A stretch of 64,000 nucleotides of DNA from Planococcus donghaensis MPA1U2 (GTDB lineage: Bacteria; Bacillota; Bacilli; Bacillales_A; Planococcaceae), in contig NZ_AEPB01000001.1 in the NCBI RefSeq assembly GCF_000189395.1, forward strand, positions 186,001-250,000, in the 5' to 3' direction. Each line of letters begins with the position of its first letter. Within the stretch, counting starts at the first letter, position 1. The notes under the pieces were generated by a model that made no database searches, was not told the origin of the DNA, and saw only the letters and a list, made by a program, of their open reading frames with translations. Position numbers and translations under genes: made by a program. This document shows, one piece after another, positions 16,385 to 25,911 of the stretch.

Positions 16385-17643
16385 CCGAAAGCTGGAAATT
16401 CCATTTGAAGTTCAGTTACTTCGTTCACGTTTTCGATTTCTTCGATTCTATTTCCCATCCGCTCAATCAAATCTACTACTAGAGCATTGCCCATACAGAA
16501 GTAGCGCATACGATCGCTCATTCCGGCTGTCCAATTATCTGGAAATCCATTAAGACGTTCGCACTCTACAGGAGTTAGGAGCCGTTTTTTACCTTCAACT
16601 TCAACGATATGAGTACTTCGATTAGTAGATCCTTCGCTAGTCAACATAGTTCGACCAGGTTTGTCCAATTCATCTACTGGAGACATTGCACCCTCAGAGA
16701 AGTGATAAATATGTCCTTCAGCCGTTTTACGTTCAATTTTCTTAGGCCCTCGAAGGTATGCAAATTTCTCAATACTCGCTTCGGTTAGATAAAATTTTTC
16801 TGAAACTGCTTCTTCATCAATTAGAATATCCTTTAAAGGAATTGGATTTTCTAGTTTAGGAGAAAGATGAGCAGTGAAAATTTTTCCGGCCCTCATATAT
16901 CCGGAATTATGAAAGTTATATGAAAACTCATCAGAAATCTCGACGATATCTGACGGAAGCTCTATAGAGGAAATTCTATTTTTATATGGTTCTTCTCCAA
17001 CTGGAAAAGGCTTAGCAAAGAAACCTTTATTGAAGACGACTTCTTCAGGAGAGAAATTACTCTGTTCGTTCTCAAAAGAAATCCCATTTTTATAAGCAAA
17101 GATGAAAACGCGACGACGGCGTTGAGCTAAGCCGTATTCTGCAGCATTAATTACCCGCCATTCGACAGAATAATTCATATCGCGGAAAGTAGCAAGCATA
17201 ACGGCAAAGTCTCTTCCTCTTTGCGTTGAAGGAGATTTCAATAAACGATCAACGTTCTCTAATAAAACGTATTTTGGGTGAGTGTTTTCAATAACCCGTT
17301 TAATTTCCCAAAAGAGAACGCCTTTCTTACCTTGAATTCCTTGTTCCCCAGATTTAGTTCGAGCTACTGAATAATCTTGACAAGGAAATCCGCCAACTAG
17401 AAGATCAGCGCGGAGGTCGTGAAATGTATCGTCAGAAACCTTAGTAATATCTTCATTTGAATGAATCCCTGTGTCAAAATTACGTGAGTAACAGTCAAAG
17501 GCATCTTGTGCTTTACGTGAAGGTTCCCACTGATTGCCCCACACGATATCGAATAGTTCATGATTAGCTTTTTGTAAGCCGAGTCGGAATCCACCGACTC
17601 CAGCGAAGAGTTCAATGACTCGAAGTGGTTTAATGTGTTCCAT
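16381..17643 (-). CDS. DNA (cytosine-5) methyltransferase, Sau3AI (GATC) type
   Basis: 420 residues with all C5-methylase motifs: ELFAGVGGFRLGL (motif I), FPCQDYSVAR with catalytic Cys88 (motif IV), LLENVDRLLKSP (motif VI), the QRRRR of motif VIII near residue 175 and CMGNALVV (motif X). The wording of motifs I, IV and VI (VGGFPCQDYSVART, SNED, RGRDFAIML-like) matches what I remember of M.Sau3AI, which makes GAT-5mC. AAAGGATG precedes the ATG. It should protect GATC sites from the BglII/BstYI-like enzyme and possibly from the three-gene cassette to its left. Confidence 0.88.
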   Translation of the reverse strand: MEHIKPLRVIELFAGVGGFRLGLQKANHELFDIVWGNQWEPSRKAQDAFDCYSRNFDTGIHSNEDITKVSDDTFHDLRADLLVGGFPCQDYSVARTKSGEQGIQGKKGVLFWEIKRVIENTHPKYVLLENVDRLLKSPSTQRGRDFAVMLATFRDMNYSVEWRVINAAEYGLAQRRRRVFIFAYKNGISFENEQSNFSPEEVVFNKGFFAKPFPVGEEPYKNRISSIELPSDIVEISDEFSYNFHNSGYMRAGKIFTAHLSPKLENPIPLKDILIDEEAVSEKFYLTEASIEKFAYLRGPKKIERKTAEGHIYHFSEGAMSPVDELDKPGRTMLTSEGSTNRSTHIVEVEGKKRLLTPVECERLNGFPDNWTAGMSDRMRYFCMGNALVVDLIERMGNRIEEIENVNEVTELQMEFPAFG

Positions 17644-18108
17644 ACACCGAACATCCTTTCGGTTTTTCTTAATTATAACGAATTATTAATGAAAGATCAA
17701 CAAATACTTTCGGAAATAACAATTTTATCTGAAATCAAAATAATCATCCAGTAATTGAGTCTTTAAAGCTTCTTAAAACTGTCCGCCCAAATTCTGATAA
17801 CGGCTAAACTAATGCGTTAATCTCTTATTATAAACATGTCTAGTTTGTTTTACAAAATTCGAAAAAACAAAAGTAGTTAAAAAGATGTTATTAAAATTTT
17901 AAGTATAATATGCATTAAAGAATAATAGATTTTCAGTAAGATTATTATCTAGAAAACTTTTATTAAGAATTCTAGCGTGTAAGTTAAAATATTAGAGGAT
18001 TATTATAACCTACATCTATAGCGATATTTAATCTCGTAATTGATTTACCATAAAAGCCGACAGTAATTTAATATTAAAATATAGCAACAAAATAAAATTT
18101 TCTTTGAG
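17644..18108. other. AT-rich interval upstream of the methylase
   Basis: No open frame with a ribosome site. Presumably holds the leftward methylase promoter and the rightward promoter of the next gene. Several TATAAT-like stretches exist but none with a convincing -35. Confidence 0.5.
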
Positions 18109-18513
18109 GTGGGAATTATAGAGTCTTTAACTGAAGAAATACAAGTTTACATAATTGGGTTTGATGTAGAGAAAGTGAGTCCTTTTGCAAAAGTGGAGAA
18201 GATACCTTTGATATCCAGGCCAGAACAAACGAAGAAAATTGAAGAAATACTCGATTGTGAAAGAATTGAAATAGTCGATTATAGTAACGAGATTGCCATA
18301 GTAGTAAGCGATCGCGGAATGTTTACAGATGGACTGCCTATTTTCGAAATCATTGCGCCTGACAATACTGAGCTACATCTAGCAGGAACACTGCTCTTCG
18401 CCAAAAATACATATACGGCTGAAGATGTTGAGATAGGAGAATTAAATTCAATAGAAATCCATCAGCTCGTACAGAACCTCAAAATCAAAGTGATAGGAGC
18501 AATCAGAAATTGA
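18109..18513 (+). CDS. Small protein, DUF3846-like
   Basis: A 134-residue frame from GTG at 18109. The start is uncertain: GAGGTGG overlaps this GTG, and no ATG, GTG or TTG lies at proper spacing behind it, so an ATT or ATA start at 18115-18120 is possible. The middle (GMFTDGLPIFEII, LAGTLLFAKN, then an EDVEIGELNSIEIHQL helix) is loosely like DUF3846 proteins of plasmids and phages. In such settings this family travels with mobile DNA. The function is unknown. Confidence 0.5.
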   Translation: MGIIESLTEEIQVYIIGFDVEKVSPFAKVEKIPLISRPEQTKKIEEILDCERIEIVDYSNEIAIVVSDRGMFTDGLPIFEIIAPDNTELHLAGTLLFAKNTYTAEDVEIGELNSIEIHQLVQNLKIKVIGAIRN

Positions 18514-18612
18514 ATCTCCTATCATATTTAAAGGAAATAAAAATCTAAATAAGGTGTATTACAGATTGTATTGCTTTAACAACTCTTCAGAGTGAGTTTA
18601 ATAATTTAGTTT

Positions 18613-18957
18613 TCAATTCTTATTTAAGTTTTTTTTTCTTAAAAATTCTATTTGATTTTTTAAAAATTCAATGTCTTCCTGATTCAATCCTGACACCTCA
18701 ATAAAATGAGTATTATTTTCTTGTGCGTCTTTTAACTTTTCTCTTAGAAAATCACTCGATTCCAAAGTTCTTCCTAAAAGGTAATCAGTAGATGAATTTA
18801 AAATATTAGCTATGTTTACTAGCACTTCTACTGAAGGTGAGCTACGTCCGTTTTCGTAATTACTTATGCTCCCTTTAGTTGTTCCTAAAGTTCGTGCTAA
18901 TTCTTCTTGAGTCATTTTTCTTTTTTGTCTTACAAGCTTTAACCTTTTAGATAACAT
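18613..18957 (-). CDS. XRE-family transcriptional regulator
   Basis: 114 residues. Residues 4-60 are a canonical helix-turn-helix (LKLVRQKRKMTQEELARTLG, then KGSISNYENGRSSPSVEVLV), followed by a short helical tail that may dimerise. ATGGAGGACTC precedes the ATG. It lies directly downstream of the SacI-like endonuclease gene, on the same strand, so it is a good candidate controller of that restriction-modification set. The upstream DNA (18981-19070) has three copies of an AAGTA(C/T)AA-type motif. Confidence 0.85.
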   Translation of the reverse strand: MLSKRLKLVRQKRKMTQEELARTLGTTKGSISNYENGRSSPSVEVLVNIANILNSSTDYLLGRTLESSDFLREKLKDAQENNTHFIEVSGLNQEDIEFLKNQIEFLRKKNLNKN

Positions 18958-18980
18958 ATATCAGAGTCCTCCATTATAAA

Positions 18981-19070
18981 GAAAGTATAAAAAATATTTA
19001 AAAGTACAAGATTCTTTTACTTATAGTTGAATTAGTTATAAATATTCAATATACTTACTTTAAGTACAAA
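18981..19070. promoter_or_regulatory. Repeated AAGTACAA-type motif upstream of the XRE gene
   Basis: AAAGTATAA at 18982, AAAGTACAAG at 19001 and TAAGTACAAA at 19061 lie in the 171-base gap between the endonuclease and XRE genes. They are candidate operators for autoregulation. The spacing is irregular (19 and 60 bases), which weakens the case. Confidence 0.3.
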
Positions 19071-19128
19071 AATAATATACAAAAAGAGATATTATTTTAA
19101 GTGAAATACATGATTTTTTGTTACTAAA

Positions 19129-20235
19129 TTATTTAATAAAACCATTTTTTTGTGAAACTTCAATTAAATGATCTATTGTAGTCGCTCTCATTCTAGCCTT
19201 TTTTGAGATTCCAAGGAGAATATCGAAAAAAATTTTTTCGTCTTCTAAGACTACCAATGAAAGTATCATTCTAGTAAATTCACTGTAAGTAAAGAATGAT
19301 AGATAAATTCCTTTTGATGAGGCTTCATTAACTAAATCTGCTTGAGATTTATCTGTGTCGACTAATTTACCTCGAGGACCAGTCACAAACATCATTCTAT
19401 TGGCTCCCGAAGTAGCTGCTTTAAGAACAGCATGCTGGACATCTTCAGGTGTATATTCTTTGTCTTTAGCTTCAACTGTATATAAAATTTTCTTGTTTAA
19501 AAATACATCTATATCGCTTATTTCTCTAGAAGAGGCTCCAGATTGGTTTACTGTATGAACTTCTACGCTTATTTCTTCTTTGAAGTTCTTAGAAAAAAGA
19601 GTTAACAAACCGCCGATAGTTAAAGCTAATGTCTCTCCTCCAAATGATTTTTCTACTAAATTAGTTGTTAACTTCTCGCATTGTTCGTATGTATAAGATC
19701 TTTTATCGAAGGAATCATATAGAGAATTTTTACTTTCGACAGTTTTTAAGATAATAAAGATAGCATCAGACAATGCTGAAAATGCTTCTTCTTGTGTTTC
19801 AAGTTTAGGAAGAAAAGTGCATAAAAGGTTGAGAATTTGCTGATCAGTCCCTCGCCGAACAGCATTACTTACATTCAGTTCAGTATAACGAGCAGGGTTA
19901 TTTACAAACGGTTCGTTAGAACCACCTAGAGCATTAGAAAGATAGTCTCTTTCAAATTGAACCAAGACTTTATGACAAAGCGTTCGTGCGTCATATGCTC
20001 CTTCTAAAAGAGATTGTTGTTGAAGAACTAAAGGATTTACTCCAGGAAAAGACGCTTTTGCTAACAATGCTGTCATTAATATATATTTAAAAGTTAAGTG
20101 GTTAGCAGTTAAAATAGTATTTACTTCATTAGCAAAAGGTGATTTAAGGTCGTAATCAGGTTTTTTAGCATTCTCAAGTGCTTTATTTAATACCTCTTTA
20201 GCTTTATCTCTATCTATAGTTATTTTCAAATTCAA
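19129..20235 (-). CDS. SacI-family type II restriction endonuclease
   Basis: 368 residues from a TTG start at 20235 with AAGGACGG upstream. The N-terminal part (KASFPGVNPLVLQQQSL, YDARTLCHKVLVQFE, NNPARYTE) fits the SacI endonuclease family. The C-terminal catalytic core is a PD-(D/E)xK site: Asp243 in DIDVFLN, then Glu255 and Lys257 in VEAKDK. The family's named member cuts GAGCTC; specificity here is inferred. It is divergent from the methylase at 20340, the classical arrangement for a type II system, with the shared 100-base promoter region between them. Confidence 0.8.
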   Translation of the reverse strand: MNLKITIDRDKAKEVLNKALENAKKPDYDLKSPFANEVNTILTANHLTFKYILMTALLAKASFPGVNPLVLQQQSLLEGAYDARTLCHKVLVQFERDYLSNALGGSNEPFVNNPARYTELNVSNAVRRGTDQQILNLLCTFLPKLETQEEAFSALSDAIFIILKTVESKNSLYDSFDKRSYTYEQCEKLTTNLVEKSFGGETLALTIGGLLTLFSKNFKEEISVEVHTVNQSGASSREISDIDVFLNKKILYTVEAKDKEYTPEDVQHAVLKAATSGANRMMFVTGPRGKLVDTDKSQADLVNEASSKGIYLSFFTYSEFTRMILSLVVLEDEKIFFDILLGISKKARMRATTIDHLIEVSQKNGFIK

Positions 20236-20339
20236 CTACCGTCCTTTTATAAGGTGATTATGATATACTGCTCAGATAAAATTATATTATAGAGAGTCGT
20301 TAACACATTTTAACATACGGAATTTCAGAGGTGATGCAA

Positions 20340-21443
20340 ATGGAAAAAATTTATAAAGGAATTTCTTTATTCACAGGTGCTGGAGGTATGGATGTAGGTT
20401 TTAAAAGTGCAGGTATACATGTGGAATGGGCAAATGAAATAGATAAAGATGCATGCAATACTTATGAAACAAATAATCCAGAAACAATTTTAGCAAAAGG
20501 CGACTTACGTAATTATATTGAAACTTTGAAAGAACATAGAGACATAGATATTGTGTTCGGAGGACCACCATGTCAAGGTTTTTCTGTTGCTGGAAAAATG
20601 GATCCTCAAGATGAAAGAAGCACTTTAATTTGGAGTTTTTTAGATGTTGTAAAGGCTGTGAAACCTAAAGCGTTTGTAATGGAAAATGTGAAGGCGTTGG
20701 CTACCCTCGAAAAATGGGGAAGAGTAAGAGAGGAAATATATAGAGTTTCTAGTGAGCTAGGCTATACATGTTATCCTTTTTTACTGAACTCTGCAGATTT
20801 TGGAGTCCCTCAGAAAAGAGAAAGAGTTTTCTTCATAGGGTTTCTAAATAAAGACATCGATTCAAATCAAATGATGGCTAGAATTATGTCTAAAAAGAAA
20901 AATAAAGTAACTGTTAGAGAGAGTATCAGTCACCTTCCGCCAGCGGGAAATGAAGAGAATCCTATCACATGTACAGCAAAAATTACTTTAGCCAAAAATC
21001 CAATAATGAGAAAATCACCTTATGCAGGTATGCTTTTTAATGGAATGGGAAGACCAATCAATATAGACGAAGCTTCAAATACATTGCCTGCTTCAATGGG
21101 AGGAAATAAAACTCCCATTATCGATGAAAACCTTTTGTATAATCGTAAAGGTGAAGATTGGGTTGTAAATTATCATAATCAATTATTATCCAAAAACATA
21201 AAATCGGAATATCAAGAAGCTCCTAAAAATTTGAGAAGACTGACGATAAAAGAAGCGGCAGTTATTCAGACTTTTCCCAAACAATATAATTTTATGGGGA
21301 GCAAAAGCTCTATTTATAAACAGATTGGCAATGCAGTGCCCTGTTTATTAGCTGAAGCAGTTGCTAAATCAGTTGTTGAAGTACTCGATGAAACTAAATA
21401 TGAAATGAATGAACCTTATCAACTAATTATGGATTTTTCTTGA
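20340..21443 (+). CDS. DNA (cytosine-5) methyltransferase paired with the SacI-like enzyme
   Basis: 367 residues from the ATG at 20340, five bases after AGAGGTGA; two in-frame starts just upstream overlap that site. Motif I is SLFTGAGGMDVGF, motif IV GGPPCQGFSVAG with catalytic Cys78, motif VI MENVKAL, motif VIII QKRERVFFIG and motif X IGNAVPCLLAEA. The target-recognition region lies between about 200 and 300. It should methylate a cytosine in the site cut by the neighbouring endonuclease. It is distinct in sequence from the Sau3AI-type methylase 3 kb away. Confidence 0.9.
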   Translation: MEKIYKGISLFTGAGGMDVGFKSAGIHVEWANEIDKDACNTYETNNPETILAKGDLRNYIETLKEHRDIDIVFGGPPCQGFSVAGKMDPQDERSTLIWSFLDVVKAVKPKAFVMENVKALATLEKWGRVREEIYRVSSELGYTCYPFLLNSADFGVPQKRERVFFIGFLNKDIDSNQMMARIMSKKKNKVTVRESISHLPPAGNEENPITCTAKITLAKNPIMRKSPYAGMLFNGMGRPINIDEASNTLPASMGGNKTPIIDENLLYNRKGEDWVVNYHNQLLSKNIKSEYQEAPKNLRRLTIKEAAVIQTFPKQYNFMGSKSSIYKQIGNAVPCLLAEAVAKSVVEVLDETKYEMNEPYQLIMDFS

Positions 21444-21460
21444 TACTGTTTTAATTTTCT

Positions 21461-21499
21461 AATGAAAAAAGGCTTCCTCTTTAGGATGCCTTTTTCATT
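21461..21499 (+). terminator. Rho-independent terminator
   Basis: AATGAAAAAAGGC pairs with GCCTTTTTCATT around CTTTA, directly after the second methylase. Confidence 0.8.
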
Positions 21500-21527
21500 G
21501 ATTTTATTTAATTCTGACTCACCTATT

Positions 21528-21760
21528 TTAATTTTTTGAACCCAAAGCTGTTTTAAATGCGTAAGCATTCCAAATGTTTGTAAAGGAGTCTACTATTGAC
21601 CACTTGCCACTCATGTTTCTTGGAAGAATTTCTCCAGCATCATCTACAAATATCCATCGGAAGTTCTCGATTGAAGTATACTCCAAGGTTTCTATAAGGA
21701 TAAAAGTAATCTCTATTTTCATTTGAATATAGAATAGATGCTATCGTTCCCGATGTCATC
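21528..21760 (-). pseudogene. Possible frameshifted C-terminal remnant
   Basis: On the minus strand one frame reads SNENRDYFYPYRNLGVYFN and another continues FRWIFVDDAGEILPRNMSGK to a TAA at 21528. Together they look like the C-terminus of a protein with a frameshift near 21660. I do not recognise the family, and it could be noise. Confidence 0.3.
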
Positions 21761-21784
21761 GTTTGGATAAAAGGAAGAGCTTTG

Positions 21785-22200
21785 ATGATAGAAGTAACTG
21801 TGACGCATAAAACGGATGAAGCAAAAATAGCGAAAATAAAAAAACTAGGCATTTCCAGTCTCGAAATCGATTTAAGTGCCATCAAAAGAGAGATTTCAGT
21901 TAGAGAGTTGGAACTAATTCTGATTGAAGAGATTGGCTATAAAAAGTGGCTGCATAATGAAAAAATGAATTTTTATAAGGCGAGAGCGCTGACTTTTGCT
22001 GAAGTGAAAAAAACCAATTGAGCGCAATTGGGCTTTGCACATCGATGGGAGTCCTATTCGATCAAGAGTGTACCGTGGAAAACCTTATGCGAACGTTATC
22101 GATGATTGCTTGTCTTGTGAATACTGTTTACATTATAGAAGATGGAGAGACTGGAATTGGAAACATTCATTGTAGCGGTTCCACTGGAATAAAAGAACTT
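21785..22200 (+). pseudogene. Remnant of a CoiA-like or related zinc-nuclease gene
   Basis: The first frame reads IEVTVTHKTDEAKIAKIKK then GISSLEIDLSAIKREIS, a typical piece of large CoiA-like/HNH-type proteins. It ends at a stop near 22018. A second frame continues WALHIDGSPIRSRVYRGKPY and ANVIDDCLSCEYCLHYR, which belongs to the same protein type, before a stop. No start with ribosome site is present. It is a decayed central or C-terminal portion of such a gene. Confidence 0.6.
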
Positions 22201-22257
22201 GTAGATTTACAAAGAAGATAAAGCGCTAGGGGGAATTATTGAAAGGAGGGAAAGTTC

Positions 22258-23766
22258 GTGAATTATGCCATCCATAAGTTGGATCGTACCGAGGAATTTA
22301 TCAGTCTGCTTCTTGAGACCCAGACAATGGAAGAATTAAAGCAAGTGGCAGAGAAAGATACCTACGAATGCCCATACTGCCAAGAAACACTGCATGTCCG
22401 TGGAGGAAATATACGTGAATGTCACTTTTTCCATCTGTATAACAAATCTTGTGATGCCTCCAGACAAATGGAAAAGTCCTATAGGCAGTACAAAAAACAA
22501 ATCAAACGTGAATCAACGAAGCATTCGATTTTAGTCAGTATAGTTAAAGATGAACTGAAAACGGCTGCCACCGGAAAAGAAAATATCGAAATTGTAGAAG
22601 GGTATCGAGTAGAAAAGTTCAATAAACACTTTCCAGACCTTTACGTTTGTATCGGTAGCCGTGAGTGGGCATTCACCATCTTGACTGAATTGACCGAGAA
22701 CGAAAATAACACATATGCAAGAAACTTTAGGGAACGTCACCACTATTTTCAGGAGAATGGATTAGAATCTATATGGCTGTTTGATAAAGCGAATTTTGCA
22801 ACTGAAAAAAATAAAAGAAGCCTTGTCATGTGGGAAATTGAATACTTAAGTTCGAGAGAAAGCAAAGAGGATCTTCATTAGAAAGAATCTATTAGCCAAT
22901 ATATAGATAGATACGACTTATTTAAACTGCTAAGGTATCCAACGGTAGATGTCGGTAAAGAACTGCTAGTAAAAAGTATTTACTACATTTCCAAAATAGA
23001 AGAAAAGAATGTGATACGGATTTACCGATATATTGATGACGCGGATACTGGTCCATATCGCGGGTTTTTGATAGGAGAGACTTCTACTGTTCGCCCTGCA
23101 AATTGAATGGGAATCATTTCAGTTGAGCGATTCCGAAAATGAGAGCAGGTTGAGGAAAGAGCGGAAGGAAGAATTTGTGAAATCTCAAGAAGAGGAAGTG
23201 AAAAAAAGCAACTGTTAGCTAAAGAAAGAGAGTTAGAAGAAATAAATGATTTACAAAAGCGCTTGGAAGAAGCAAATGCTCCAAAATCACAGACTCCCTA
23301 TATGCTTAATGAAAACAATCAAGCCAGCTTTCAATTAAGCTGGAATTCATTTTCTACAATCAGTTATGGAGAGCGAGAAGTGGATAAATATTGGCATGAG
23401 CAGTTTAAAGAGATGAGAAAAGTACGGCCTCAAAAGTTAACTTCTATCATCCGAGTTTCTAAAAAAAGGTACGAAGAGTTTAGAGAACGGCTTTTAACTG
23501 TACGGATAGAAGGAGAAAATTATATTCAATCTCCCAATAGAAAATGGAGAAAGCTCATTTTGGGTTGGTTGGAAGATAATTACTATGAGGAGAAATGGAA
23601 CGTATCAACTCAGGTGATGCTAGATTTACTAAATAACGATGGAATCGAATTTACCAATAATAATGAGAAAATCTTAAAGACGCCAATAAAAGGAATTCTA
23701 AAGGCTTTTAACACATCAGTAAAAAAAGACTTGAAGATTAAGAATGGTTTAGAAATTATGGAATAA
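22258..23766 (+). pseudogene. CoiA-like competence nuclease gene, broken in several places
   Basis: A GTG at 22258 with AAAGGAGGG upstream starts a 207-residue frame. It has a zinc-knuckle ECPYCQETLHVRGG and CHFFH, then the CoiA-type nuclease core (KHSILVSIVKDELK, PDLYVCIGSREWAFTILTE). A TAG at 22879 interrupts it, yet the same frame continues sensibly to a TGA at 23104 (KESISQYIDRYDLFKLLRYP). Two further frame changes lead through a coiled-coil part into the 167-residue open frame ending at 23766. The original protein was probably over 450 residues. CoiA acts on incoming DNA during transformation. Confidence 0.7.
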
Positions 23767-23844
23767 AAAATTTTTCGAATTTTGAAATCTCGTAAAAATT
23801 TTTGGGAAGTAAGGAATCGAATGAACCTAGAAGAATTGGAAAAG

Positions 23845-24552
23845 TTGAAGCAGCACTGTTAAATGATGAAATCACGCACGAGGAGGCTGGGGAGAGAATT
23901 TTCAAAGCTTCTACCAAACCATAGTAAACAGCTCATTGGAAGAAAAAAAGAATAGAAATTATTAAAGAATCTTGCGAGCAGTGCAATAGCGCAAAAGCTC
24001 CCATACATGGCATCCCACCTCTTATAGAGATTATACACGTGAGTTCTATCGGTTTTATCTTGAAAAGGAAAGTGCTGGAAATCTTCAATTGATGGTTAGC
24101 GATGATGAGGTCCATCAATACTTGAACAAATTCCCGATGTTAAAGCAGTGTGTCCTGCATGTGAAAAGGGGAATGTTAGAGCACGAAAAACGATGAAACC
24201 AACTTTTCATTGTGGCAAATGCCATCATGAACTTGAGGAACCTATAATGCTTCCCTATCATCAGTTATTAGGGATTGCACGTACCTTCAATGATGTGAAA
24301 GAAAGTATGAAAAGGAAGAGGATACAGGAATATATTTGGGGAACATACGGGCCAACAAGTAAAAAAAGCGCAACCCTAAAAGGAATCGAAGAATACAAAC
24401 GCTATATATCAATGGAAGATACTATGACCTTTTGTAAACGTTGCGCTTTTCTGTGGGACAAAAAAGGTAAGAAAGCTTGTGAAATTTGCAAAGAAACCTT
24501 AATTTCTCTTGATACGCACGATTGTTATAAATGCCAAACCTATGGGCATTAG
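23845..24552 (+). pseudogene. Decayed zinc-ribbon protein gene
   Basis: Three successive frames carry coding-like text: RRIGKVEAALLNDEITHEEA, then YRDYTREFYRFYLEKESAGN, then from 24148 a 134-residue frame with CPACEKGNV, CGKCHHE, CKRCAFLW, CEICKE and CYKCQ zinc-binding pairs. No intact start is visible for the last frame. It was probably one gene and lies in line with the CoiA-like wreck, likely the same decayed cluster. Function not recognised. Confidence 0.55.
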
Positions 24553-25153
24553 GGTATTTTAATGAGATCCTAAGACGGACTGACATATTATTAAGTAAAT
24601 CAAAAACAAAGGTTTATAAAAGATTGAGAAGAAGATTTGAATTTCTTCTTAGTCTTTTTTGTATTTCATAACTGTTCTTAAAATAAACTCACTAAAAATG
24701 TTAGTTAATAAGAATTAGGAAACGAACTGGAATACCCTTTTAATTCGTGAAATGAAATATAAGAATTACTCAAGATTAATCCTATATAACACTATATGTG
24801 GAATTCAAAAAGGGATATATGTTCGTGTATAAAAGTTTTATTTTTAGAATGGAGAGAGAAATTTGGTTGAATGTAAGGAAATGAATCTGTTGGAGGAAAT
24901 GATGAAGAACTTGATTTTCCTGAATATGTAACTGAACAATCAATCAGGTGATATAAGTCTTTGGGTGAATGGTTTGACCTCGATGGTGGTCTTTTTGAAG
25001 ATACGGTAATAGAAGTTTTCCTCAAGGCTCGTTTGCTTTAGGTGCAACTATACAGGTTCAAAGAAGACATCGCTTTTTTGGAATGCATAATTGTTAAATC
25101 AAATTTATTTTCACTAAAGATTTGGGCAGAAATTTTGCTCGCTTAACTCTCTT
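24553..25153. other. Gene-free interval
   Basis: A few short coding-like stretches on the plus strand near 24890-25025 (for example SLGEWFDLDGGLFEDTVIE) are broken by stops and have no start. Nothing else is recognisable. Confidence 0.5.
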
Positions 25154-25389
25154 TCACGCATGGATTTTGAATTCCGGCGTGTGCTGAATCGTACGATGAA
25201 ATACAGAAGCGACATTCGGATTCGCCTCGAATACCCGTTGTTGGTGTTCGTTGAATATAATTTACTCGTGTGATCTTCTCCCGTCCAAGTTAGCTAAATT
25301 TAGTATGCCAGGGTCTAAAATAGAAAAAACCCAAAATGGGGTCACTTTTTAAAGTGTCTACCATTTCGGGGGGTTCAGGGTTCAGTTCC
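25154..25389 (-). mobile_element. IS3-family remnant: element end and OrfA N-terminus
   Basis: On the minus strand 25260-25154 reads IFNEHQQRVFEANPNVASVF then HRTIQHTPEFKIHA and a stop, the N-terminus of an IS3-family OrfA helix-turn-helix protein; its start has become ACG and one base is missing. About 100 bases upstream (25354-25389) lies a typical element end with GAACCCCCCGAAATGGTAGA next to the CACTTTTTAAAGTG repeat. Only this 5' piece of the element remains here. Confidence 0.75.
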
Positions 25390-25615
25390 TTTTTTTTATT
25401 TCTTTTTTTAGGGATGCAGAAAGCAAAACGCGTAAAACGTACGCTAAGAGTTATATTGCATAAGAGCACTAATAACGATAAAATGGCTAGTTAATACAAC
25501 ACAAGTGTAGTTATATTGTTATAATCACCAATTGTTGAGCGTTATTCTTCTTATTGGGGTACCTAGCAAAACGTGGACAGCGTACGTTAGGGATAAGAAA
25601 GGCTTTTTCTATGGA
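25390..25615. other. Short gene-free interval
   Basis: AT-rich DNA between the element end and the last gene of the bacteriocin-like operon. No clear signal seen. Confidence 0.4.
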
Positions 25616-25900
25616 TTAAGGTTTTTTCGTTCTGAAGTTCTTCTTAATATTTTCCTCCAGGTATTCATCAAAAATCTCCCGATGAGTATTTTTAGGAATG
25701 CAAAATTTCATACTTCCTTTATGTGCATCTATTATATTATATTCTATTGAGTCTCCTTTTATTGAAATGTCTATTACTCTGTTGTAATCATTTGGCCTCA
25801 CACTCACCTTCCTGCCATTACGTGTTTCTTTTATCTTAATTTGTAACCCTTCTTGGAAAAACGTTGCTAATTCCTTGCTTTTCTTAAATTTATTAAACAT
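25616..25900 (-). CDS. Small hypothetical protein at the end of the ABC operon
   Basis: A 94-residue basic protein, no transmembrane segment. AAAGGAGACTAGC precedes its ATG and it starts 11 bases after the permease stop, so it belongs to the operon. The pattern (SVRPNDYNRVIDISIKGDS) is unfamiliar. By position it could help immunity or export, but nothing in the sequence proves this. Confidence 0.55.
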   Translation of the reverse strand: MFNKFKKSKELATFFQEGLQIKIKETRNGRKVSVRPNDYNRVIDISIKGDSIEYNIIDAHKGSMKFCIPKNTHREIFDEYLEENIKKNFRTKKP

Positions 25901-25911
25901 GCTAGTCTCCT

